From positions 203,256 through 267,255 of the forward strand of contig NZ_OCPC01000006.1 of assembly GCF_900220985.1 (NCBI RefSeq): 64,000 nt of DNA, in the 5' to 3' direction. The translations under genes and the position numbers were made by a program. Positions 57,481-64,000 of this stretch are shown here, piece after piece. The first letter of the stretch is position 1; each line of letters starts with the position of its first letter. A model generated the notes under the pieces. That model ran no database searches. It was not told where the DNA came from and was given only the letters and a program-made list of their open reading frames with translations. This DNA comes from Parahoeflea halophila. GTDB lineage: Bacteria > Pseudomonadota > Alphaproteobacteria > Rhizobiales > Rhizobiaceae.

Positions 57481-58173
57481 TCACTCCGTCTCCGGAATTG
57501 CCTTCGTCTTGGATTTCGACTGTGCCGGGAGCTTTCTCGGGTAATCGGGAGAGACCAGACCGGCCGATATCACCATCTTGGCGGCTTCCTCGACGCTCAT
57601 ATCCAGAATGATCACATCCTTGCGTGGAACAAAGAGCAGAAAGCCGGATGTCGGGTTCGGGGTCGTAGGCAGAAACACGGAGATCGACTCATCTTCCGGC
57701 AACCGTGCATTGACCTCGCCCCTGGTGTCGGTGGCAATAAAGACGATCGACCACAGCCCGCGCCGTGGATACTCGATCAGCGCTGCCTGTTTGAACGACC
57801 CGCTTTGTTCGGCCAGCACGGTCTGGAAGATCTGTTTCAGGCCCTTGTACAGGCTGCGCACCAGCGGCATCCGGTCAAGCAGCGATTCACCAAAACCGAT
57901 GATCGAGCGGCCCACCAGATTGGCGGTCAGAAAGCCGATCATGGTGATCAGGAACAACGCGGTCAGCAGGCCAAACCCGGGAACCGCGAACGGGAGGTAA
58001 TTGTCCGGATTGTAGACCTGCGGAATATAGGGTTTTACCCAGCCGTCGACCAAGCCGATGAAGGTCCAGGTGAGATAGGCGGTAATCGCCAGCGGCGCCA
58101 CGATGATCAGGCCGGTAAGAAAGTAGTTTCTCAACCGTCGGCTAGCGCCGAGCCGTTTCAGCTTCTCGCTCAT
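57481..58173 (-). CDS. DUF502 domain-containing membrane protein
   Basis: A 230-residue protein with two N-terminal membrane helices (LIIVAPLAITAYLTWTFIG and a second near FGLLTALFLITMIGF) and a soluble C-terminal domain. It has the family segments GFGESLLDRMPLVRSLYKGLKQI and FLPTTPNPTSGFLLFVPRKDV. The function is unknown; the plant homologues are called COV proteins. It is tightly convergent with recG. Confidence 0.9.
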   Translation of the reverse strand: MSEKLKRLGASRRLRNYFLTGLIIVAPLAITAYLTWTFIGLVDGWVKPYIPQVYNPDNYLPFAVPGFGLLTALFLITMIGFLTANLVGRSIIGFGESLLDRMPLVRSLYKGLKQIFQTVLAEQSGSFKQAALIEYPRRGLWSIVFIATDTRGEVNARLPEDESISVFLPTTPNPTSGFLLFVPRKDVIILDMSVEEAAKMVISAGLVSPDYPRKLPAQSKSKTKAIPETE

Positions 58174-58273
58174 TCTTCACCTTGCGTTATGGCAGACAGG
58201 ACACAGCGTCATGCGCCCCCTCAATATAGGGAGCGCATGCCTGCAAAGACAAGGACTTCGCCGGAAGCTTCGG

Positions 58274-60100
58274 CTATTCGACGGTTACCGACTTGGCCAG
58301 GTTGCGTGGCTGGTCGACATCGGTGCCCATGAACACTGCCGTGTGATAGGCGATCAGCTGCACCGGCAGCGCATAGAGCATCGGCGCCACGATCTCGTTG
58401 ACCGCAGGCACGACGATCGTCGCCATCGTCTCCAGCGTCGTTGCGGCAGCCCCTCTTTCGTCGGTGATCAGGATGATCTGTCCGCCGCGCGCGGCCACTT
58501 CCTGCATGTTCGACACGGTTTTTTCGAAATGCCGGTCGTGCGGTGCGATGACGATCACCGGCATGTTTTCGTCAATCAGCGCAATCGGGCCGTGCTTGAG
58601 TTCGCCCGCGGCATAGCCTTCGGCATGGATATAGGAGATTTCCTTGAGCTTGAGCGCACCCTCGAGCGCCAGCGGGAAACTGGTGCCGCGGCCGAGGTAA
58701 AGCACGTCCTTGAACCGCGACAGCTCCCGCGACAGGGATTCGACCTGCGGCTGGATCGCGTTCAGAACTTCGTTAAACAGCCGTGGCGCCTCGACCAGAG
58801 CCTGTACCATCGCCGTTTCATCTTCTTTCGACAACGTCCCCCGCGCCCGTCCGGCAATCATCGCCAGCGCTGCCAGCACCGACAGCTGACAGGTGAAAGC
58901 CTTGGTCGAGGCCACGCCGATTTCCGGGCCGGCGAGGGTCGGAAACACCGCATTGGACTCACGTGCAATGGTCGATTCGCGTACATTGACCACCGCACCG
59001 ATGGTCAGCTGGTTGTCCTTGCAGTAGCGCAGCGACGCCAGCGTGTCGGCGGTTTCGCCAGACTGGGAGATGAACAGCGCCGCCATCTTGCCCGGCAGCG
59101 GCATCTCCCGGTAGCGAAACTCGGAGGCAACGTCGATTTCCACCGGCAGGCGGGCAAAGCGTTCAAACCAGTACTTGCCGATCAGGCCGGCATAATAGGC
59201 CGTGCCGCAGGCCGACATCGCCAGCCGGTCGAGAGCGGCGAAGTCGATCTGCGCGGCATCGAGCTTCACGCGCCCTTCAGCAAAGTCGATATAGTGGCTC
59301 AGCGTATGCGAAACCACTTCCGGCTGCTCGTAGATTTCCTTTTCCATGAAATGGCGGTGATTGCCCTTGTCGACGACATAGGCCGCACCTTGCGATTTCT
59401 GTTTTTTGCGTTCCACCAGCGTTCCGGACTGGTCGTAGATCTCCAGCGTGCCGCGGGTGATCACGGCCCAGTCACCATCATCGAGATAGGTGATCTCGTC
59501 GGTGAAAGGCGCCAGCGCGATGGCGTCGGATCCGAGGAACATTTCACCCTCGCCATGGCCCACCGCCAGCGGCGGCCCGGAGCGCGCGCCAAGAATCATG
59601 TCCGGCTGGTCTTCGAACAGGACGGCAAGTGCATAGGCGCCTTCGAGCCGGCTCAGCACCTTTTGCATGGCCGCGCGCGGCGCCAGGCCCTCGCTGCGGT
59701 AGGCTGCCAGGAGCTGCGCCACCACTTCCGTGTCGGTCTGGCTGTAAAACGTTGCGCCCTTGCCGGTCAGCTCGGCACGCAGCGGCGCGAAGTTCTCGAT
59801 GATGCCGTTATGGACGACCGCGACACCATGGCAGAAATGGGGATGCGCGTTGCTTTCGGTCGGCGCACCGTGGGTCGCCCAGCGCGTATGGCCGATGCCA
59901 ACTTGTCCAGCAAGCGGCTCCTGCCCCAGCTTGTGGTCCAGATTGGCAAGCTTGCCTTCGGCCCGGCGGCGGTCGAGACGGCCGTCATGCACGGTGGCGA
60001 CACCTGCAGAATCATAGCCGCGATACTCGAGCCGCTTGAGCGCATCCACCAGCAGAGGCGCCACTTCGCCCCTACCAACTATCCCGACTATACCGCACAT
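58274..60100 (-). CDS. glmS: glutamine-fructose-6-phosphate aminotransferase (isomerizing)
   Basis: A 608-residue enzyme making glucosamine-6-phosphate from fructose-6-phosphate and glutamine, the first step to UDP-GlcNAc. The N-terminal nucleophile Cys2 opens MCGIVGIVGRGEV, and the glutaminase motifs GHTRWATHG and HNGIIENF follow. Two SIS sugar-isomerase domains (SACGTAYYAGL and SQSGETADTLASL) fill the C-terminal half, ending in the conserved PRNLAKSVTVE. It lies 111 bases downstream of glmU, so the two steps of the pathway are probably co-transcribed. Confidence 0.98.
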   Translation of the reverse strand: MCGIVGIVGRGEVAPLLVDALKRLEYRGYDSAGVATVHDGRLDRRRAEGKLANLDHKLGQEPLAGQVGIGHTRWATHGAPTESNAHPHFCHGVAVVHNGIIENFAPLRAELTGKGATFYSQTDTEVVAQLLAAYRSEGLAPRAAMQKVLSRLEGAYALAVLFEDQPDMILGARSGPPLAVGHGEGEMFLGSDAIALAPFTDEITYLDDGDWAVITRGTLEIYDQSGTLVERKKQKSQGAAYVVDKGNHRHFMEKEIYEQPEVVSHTLSHYIDFAEGRVKLDAAQIDFAALDRLAMSACGTAYYAGLIGKYWFERFARLPVEIDVASEFRYREMPLPGKMAALFISQSGETADTLASLRYCKDNQLTIGAVVNVRESTIARESNAVFPTLAGPEIGVASTKAFTCQLSVLAALAMIAGRARGTLSKEDETAMVQALVEAPRLFNEVLNAIQPQVESLSRELSRFKDVLYLGRGTSFPLALEGALKLKEISYIHAEGYAAGELKHGPIALIDENMPVIVIAPHDRHFEKTVSNMQEVAARGGQIILITDERGAAATTLETMATIVVPAVNEIVAPMLYALPVQLIAYHTAVFMGTDVDQPRNLAKSVTVE

Positions 60101-60211
60101 GCGCTTCTCCTGGGTAATGTGTTGGCACAGCTCTTACCCAGCAATGCGGGAATTAACCAGTGCCGCAATGTAATCTGCCTGCTCAATTTGCGTGACACGG
60201 CGTAACTGAAA

Positions 60212-61591
60212 CTAGGTGTCCGGTTCCGTTACGGCCTTTTTCTTCAGCGCCTTGATCGCGGCGATCTTGTCTCTCAGTCGCTGCGCCCGCCCCGGCTTGG
60301 TCTCCTGGCGTGCCCGTGCGATCGCCAGCGCGTCGTCCGGCACATCCATGGTCACCACGCTTCCGGAGCCGACATAGGCGCCTTCGCCAATCCTGACCGG
60401 AGCAACCAGCGACGAATTCGAGCCGATGAACGCGCCGCTGCCGATTTCGGTCAGGTGCTTGTTCTGGCCGTCATAGTTGCACGTGATCGTGCCAGCGCCG
60501 ATATTCGCATCGGCACCGACGACCGCGTCGCCGATATAGCTCAAATGATTGACCTTGGCGCCATCGCCGACCCTGGCCTTCTTGATTTCGCAAAAATTTC
60601 CGACCTTTGCCCTTTCGCCCAGTTCGGTGCCCGGACGCAGTCTTGCGAAGGGCCCGATTACGGCGTTTGCACCGATATCGGCCCCTTCGAGATGGCTGAA
60701 GCCGTGGATCAACGCGCCTGCGCCAACCCTGACGCCGGGCCCGAACCAGACATTGGGTTCGATCAGAACGTCACTGCCGAGCACTGTATCGTGCGACAGG
60801 AACACGCTTGCCGGATCGACCATGCTGACGCCCGAGAGCATCGCCGCCTGCCGTGCCCGGGACTGCCAGACCTGCTCGATTTCGGCCAGTTCTGCGCGGG
60901 TGTTGCAGCCCATCATGTCTTCTTCAGGCGCTTCGATGGCGACGCATTTCAGCCCTTCGGCCCGGGCAATCTCGACGATGTCGGTGAGATAATATTCGCC
61001 CTTCGCATTATCGTTGCCGATAGCTTCGAGCAGATCGATTGCCTTGGCCCCGGAAAAAGTGATGATGCCGCCATTGCAGAAATCGACTTCGAGCTCCTCG
61101 ACCGAGGCGTCCTTGTGTTCGCGGATCGCCACCAATTCACCTTCCCGCTCGAGCAGCCGCCCGTAACCGGTCGGATCCTGGGCGCGGAAACCGAGCACCA
61201 CGACATCTGCACCCTTCTGCCGCTCGGAGGTAGCGGCAGCCAGGCTATTCGGATCGATCAGAGGTGCATCGCCGTAAAGCACCACCACGTCATCATAGCC
61301 TTCCGCAATCACGTCCCGTGCCATCAGCACGGCATGGCCGGTGCCTTTGCGTTCGGTCTGCTCCACCGGCGTGACCGGCACGGCAATCCCGGCGCTCGCG
61401 GCCTTGGTGACCTGCTCCGCGTTACGTCCTACCACGAGCGCGATCTTTGTCACCCCGGCCGCCGCCGCGGCCCGTGTCACATGAGAAATCAGCGGCAGAT
61501 TTCCAACCGGATGCAGCACCTTGGATTTGGACGATTTCATCCGTGTCGCGTCACCCGCAGCAAGCACGACCGCCAGACATGTCCGCGCCAT
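60212..61591 (-). CDS. glmU: bifunctional UDP-GlcNAc pyrophosphorylase / glucosamine-1-P acetyltransferase
   Basis: A 459-residue enzyme. The N-terminal uridyltransferase domain begins [20 protein letters not shown], the rhizobial form of the LAAGxGTRM loop. The C-terminal left-handed beta-helix (hexapeptide repeats such as [20 protein letters not shown]) carries the acetyltransferase with the [11 protein letters not shown] region. It acetylates glucosamine-1-phosphate and couples it to UTP. It is divergent from the DMT transporter gene. Confidence 0.97.
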   Translation of the reverse strand: MARTCLAVVLAAGDATRMKSSKSKVLHPVGNLPLISHVTRAAAAAGVTKIALVVGRNAEQVTKAASAGIAVPVTPVEQTERKGTGHAVLMARDVIAEGYDDVVVLYGDAPLIDPNSLAAATSERQKGADVVVLGFRAQDPTGYGRLLEREGELVAIREHKDASVEELEVDFCNGGIITFSGAKAIDLLEAIGNDNAKGEYYLTDIVEIARAEGLKCVAIEAPEEDMMGCNTRAELAEIEQVWQSRARQAAMLSGVSMVDPASVFLSHDTVLGSDVLIEPNVWFGPGVRVGAGALIHGFSHLEGADIGANAVIGPFARLRPGTELGERAKVGNFCEIKKARVGDGAKVNHLSYIGDAVVGADANIGAGTITCNYDGQNKHLTEIGSGAFIGSNSSLVAPVRIGEGAYVGSGSVVTMDVPDDALAIARARQETKPGRAQRLRDKIAAIKALKKKAVTEPDT

Positions 61592-61701
61592 TCCATCACC
61601 TCAATCATCGAATCGCTTGTTTACCCGCCCACGACGCTATAGCACCGGAACTTAAATCAGATCCCTTCAAGCAAACATTGCCCCGATTTGGAAGCCCCCC
61701 G

Positions 61702-62643
61702 ATGACTGCCTCAACGACAACCGATGCCGCGCCTGACGCGAATCCTTCGCTTGCGCGCTTCGTACCGCTGTTCGTCATGTTGCTTACGCCGCTGTTCTTC
61801 TCGTCCAACCTTGTCTTCGGCCGTTCGACGATTCCCGAGGTTGCTCCGTTCACGCTGGCTTTCCTGCGCTGGACTGCTGCGTGCCTGCTGCTGTCGCCCT
61901 TCCTGTGGATGGCGCGCACGCGTGTTCGCGCCTATGTCGTCACTTCGCCGGTTCATTGGCTGGTGCTTGGTTTTCTCGGCATGTGGATTTGTGGCGCCGG
62001 GGTCTATTACGCTCTGCAGTTCACCACCGCCACCAATGGCACACTGATCTACACCACCTCGCCGCTGATGGTGATCATCCTCGAACGCCTGTTTTTCGGC
62101 CGTCCGACCAGCGGGCGCGAAATTGCCGGCATCGTTGTCGGCTTCCTCGGTGTGGCAATCATCGTGCTTAAGGGCGACCTGAACGTGCTGACGACGATGT
62201 CTTTCAACCTCGGCGACCTGATGTTTATCGCCGCGGCCCTCTCATGGGCCGGCTATTCGGTGCTGCTCAAGGGGCACCGTACCGATGGGCTGCCGGTTTC
62301 GGCGCTGTTTGCCATCGTCACGCTCTCGGGTGCGCTGCTGCTGGCGCCGTTTGCGTTGTGGGAGTATCTCACCGGCGCGATGATGCCGCAAACCTGGAGC
62401 GCCTGGGGCGGCATTGCCGGCATCGTCGTGTTCTCGTCCCTGCTGGCGTTTTCCGGCTATCAGTACGGCGTCGCCCGGTTGGGCGCTTCGACGGCAAGCG
62501 TCTTCATGTATCTGTTGCCGCCCTATGGCGTCGGCCTAGCCGTACTGGTGCTGGGGGAACCTTTTGAAACCCACCACGCCATCGGCATCTGCACCGTGCT
62601 GGCCGGACTAGTCCTGGCGACGGCTCCGCGCAAAAAGCGCTGA
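61702..62643 (+). CDS. DMT family transporter (EamA domains)
   Basis: A 313-residue drug/metabolite transporter with ten predicted helices and two EamA repeats. Typical parts are NLVFGRSTIPEVAPFTLAFLRW in repeat 1 and ALSWAGYSVLLKGH and YLLPPYGVGLAVLVLGE in repeat 2. The substrate is unknown. ATG 61702 follows GGAAG; the frame extends into the divergent glmU leader and was not used. It is convergent with ccdA. Confidence 0.9.
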   Translation: MTASTTTDAAPDANPSLARFVPLFVMLLTPLFFSSNLVFGRSTIPEVAPFTLAFLRWTAACLLLSPFLWMARTRVRAYVVTSPVHWLVLGFLGMWICGAGVYYALQFTTATNGTLIYTTSPLMVIILERLFFGRPTSGREIAGIVVGFLGVAIIVLKGDLNVLTTMSFNLGDLMFIAAALSWAGYSVLLKGHRTDGLPVSALFAIVTLSGALLLAPFALWEYLTGAMMPQTWSAWGGIAGIVVFSSLLAFSGYQYGVARLGASTASVFMYLLPPYGVGLAVLVLGEPFETHHAIGICTVLAGLVLATAPRKKR

Positions 62644-62671
62644 AGGCGATTGCCGGCAAGCAGCTGTTAGT

Positions 62672-63421
62672 TCAGCCGATCATGCCCAGAGCAGGAAAGG
62701 TCTCGAGCAGCCAGTACGCCATGGTTGCCATGCCGCCGGTCAGAAACAGGATCCCGGTCAGCACCAGAAGTGCTCCGGTGACCTTCTCGATCGTACCGAG
62801 ATACCTGCGGAATTTCTGCGAAAACCGCATGAACCGCTCGGAGAACAACCCAGCAATCCAGAATGGCACCGCAAGCCCGAGCGAGTATGCTGCCAGCAAC
62901 AGCGCCCCGTCGCCCACGGTTTCCTTTCCGGCCGCAACCCCAAGCACCGCGCCGAGTACCGGACCGATGCAGGGCGTCCAGCCAAAGGCAAACGCCAGCC
63001 CCATCACATAGGCGCCCGACAGCGTGGCCGGCTTGCCGCCACCGGCAAACCGCGCTTCTCGGGCCAGCAGCCCAATACGAAAAACGCCGAGAAAGTGCAG
63101 GCCCATCAGGATGATGACGATGCCGCCGAGCTTGGCCAAAAGATCCATGTGCTGACGCAGCGCCACCCCGATGCTCGACGCCCCCGCGCCAAGCGCCACG
63201 AACACGGTGGCAAAGCCCAGGGTAAAGAAGACTGAGGCAAAAAACACCGCCCGCCGCGTGTCCCTGGCCCGGGCCTCGGCTCCGCTGCCGCGGAAATCCT
63301 CGACCGATACCCCGGCCATGTAACACAGATAAGGCGGCACCAGCGGCAGCACGCAGGGCGACAGGAAGGACAAGGCTCCCGCGAAAATGACGGTGAGCAG
63401 CGAAATGTCGGCAATCATCAC
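62672..63421 (-). CDS. ccdA: cytochrome c biogenesis protein CcdA
   Basis: A 249-residue membrane protein with six helices that passes reducing equivalents from cytoplasmic thioredoxin to the periplasm for cytochrome c maturation. The two redox cysteines are seen in LSPCVLPLVPPYLCYMAG and FGWTPCIGPVLGAVLG. No thioredoxin-like partner gene lies next to it in the window. Confidence 0.95.
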   Translation of the reverse strand: MMIADISLLTVIFAGALSFLSPCVLPLVPPYLCYMAGVSVEDFRGSGAEARARDTRRAVFFASVFFTLGFATVFVALGAGASSIGVALRQHMDLLAKLGGIVIILMGLHFLGVFRIGLLAREARFAGGGKPATLSGAYVMGLAFAFGWTPCIGPVLGAVLGVAAGKETVGDGALLLAAYSLGLAVPFWIAGLFSERFMRFSQKFRRYLGTIEKVTGALLVLTGILFLTGGMATMAYWLLETFPALGMIG

Positions 63422-63753
63422 GAGATCAGGAATCCTCTGTCACACGGACTGGATGGCGCGAACGGGCGCTTGCGGCGGCGAGGCCTCTCTCTACCCGCCC
63501 ATCCGTCAAATCGCCAGTCACGTTTTGGAGCGCACCGCGTGACCCCTCGCCCGACGCATCCGGATATGGCGCGGTACGCATGGCACTGGTATGTACTGTA
63601 AAACAGGCCGCCGGAGTGCCTTTCGACGGCAAGCCGCAAGCACTGCGAAAAAACAGCTTGATGCAGCTGTTTTTGCGGTTGACCATGGACAGATGCCTGC
63701 CTATGTTCCGCGCCATTCGGGCCGACGCCGCAAGCGTCCGGCCCGCTATGTGA
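63422..63753. other. 332-base gap between ccdA and tRNA-Lys with no supported gene
   Basis: Open frames on both strands lack recognisable motifs. The stretch holds the ccdA promoter (minus strand) and the tRNA-Lys promoter (plus strand); neither stands out. Confidence 0.35.
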
Positions 63754-63829
63754 GAGAGCGTAGCTCAGCTGGTAGAGCAACTGACTTTTAATCAGTAGGT
63801 CCAGGGTTCGAACCCCTGCGCTCTCACCA
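63754..63829 (+). tRNA. tRNA-Lys (anticodon UUU)
   Basis: A 76-base tRNA with encoded CCA. Acceptor arms GAGAGCG and CGCTCTC pair fully. The D-loop AGCTGGTAGAGC, the anticodon stem CTGAC/ATCAG region with loop CTTTTAA (anticodon TTT) and the T-loop GGTTCGAACCC are standard. A 6-base A-run follows the CCA. Confidence 0.98.
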
Positions 63830-63893
63830 AAAAACATAAGAAAATCAAGAATTTACCATCCGTCCCATGTGGCATGCCGTCGGGCGAGCGGCG

Positions 63894-63978
63894 CAATGCA
63901 CGAACAATGCACGGAACATTTTAGGCGGTGCACTCGTTGGTGCGCCGGCCGCAATCGCAATGCACGCGCCAATGCACG
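63894..63978 (+). repeat. four direct copies of CAATGCACG downstream of tRNA-Lys
   Basis: Exact copies of the 9-mer CAATGCACG lie at 63894-63902, 63905-63913, 63958-63966 and 63970-63978. They form two pairs, with centre spacings of 11 and 12 bp, the pairs 64 bp apart. A 9-bp word occurring four times in 85 bases is far above chance. Paired short repeats beside a tRNA gene resemble arm-type binding sites of a tyrosine integrase at an attachment site. The integrase gene, if any, would lie beyond the window. Confidence 0.7.
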
Positions 63979-64000
63979 TAAAAAACCCGGCACTATGGCC

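Noticed and set aside
58211-60205. 664-codon plus-strand open frame
   Set aside because: Antisense to glmS over its whole length; shadow of codon bias.
63894-63978. CRISPR array
   Set aside because: The repeats are only 9 bp and the spacings 11, 53 and 12 bp are irregular, unlike CRISPR repeats of about 30 bp.

Overview
The window is a 64 kb stretch of a GC-rich alphaproteobacterial chromosome, most likely Hyphomicrobiales (a Rhizobiaceae/Phyllobacteriaceae or Hoeflea-like bacterium). The taxonomic call is inference. It rests on a C4-pathway 5-aminolevulinate synthase, a phosphatidylcholine synthase, the rlpA-dac-tmk-holB-metG-tatD-MBL order typical of rhizobia, an IalB-like protein and the divergent mfd/recG arrangement. 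No rRNA, complete mobile element or CRISPR array is visible.

Layout. 1-7.3 kb: a compact minus-strand housekeeping run (rlpA, D,D-carboxypeptidase, tmk, holB, metG, tatD, MBL hydrolase cut by the left edge). 7.4-10.1 kb: a gene-poor stretch with a small secreted protein, tRNA-Ser(UGA) and a membrane-protein gene killed by two in-frame stops. 10.1-19.5 kb: a plus-strand aerobic carbon monoxide dehydrogenase cluster, coxC-M-S-L-D-E-F-G plus a MobA-like nucleotidyltransferase. The structural subunits keep the catalytic and Fe-S residues of form I CO dehydrogenase, at the numbering known from the Oligotropha enzyme. A decayed EAL-domain fragment follows the cluster. 20-29 kb: a glutathione transferase, the pbpC/alpha-2-macroglobulin pair and a divergent ArsR regulator whose two cysteines match BigR. 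29.5-35 kb: hemA, a glutamine-synthetase-like enzyme divergent from a class III aminotransferase (probable putrescine use), and an acyltransferase. 35-40 kb: a four-gene BMP-type (probable nucleoside) ABC importer.

40-50 kb: quinone oxidoreductase, pcs, a DUF1326/DUF2182 pair, a UbiH-type hydroxylase, an AEC transporter, hspQ behind a strong heat-shock-type promoter, ialB, a YejA-like binding protein and a DsbA-family protein. 50-63.4 kb: a metallophosphoesterase, mfd-sdhE divergent from recG, a DUF502 protein, glmS, glmU, a DMT transporter and ccdA. 63.7 kb to the end: tRNA-Lys(UUU), followed at once by four copies of a 9-bp repeat in two close pairs, which looks like the edge of an integrated element beginning at the window border.

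Functional reading. The cox cluster would let a heterotroph oxidise CO as an extra electron source. CoxM/S/L form the enzyme, CoxD/E/F and the nucleotidyltransferase serve cofactor insertion and maturation, CoxG is an SRPBCC accessory protein, and CoxC (MHYT-LytTR) is the probable local regulator. Most of the rest is core metabolism, envelope and DNA repair. The least explained parts are the Cys-rich DUF1326/DUF2182 pair, the orphan BigR-like regulator, the decayed flanks of the cox cluster and the repeat array after tRNA-Lys.
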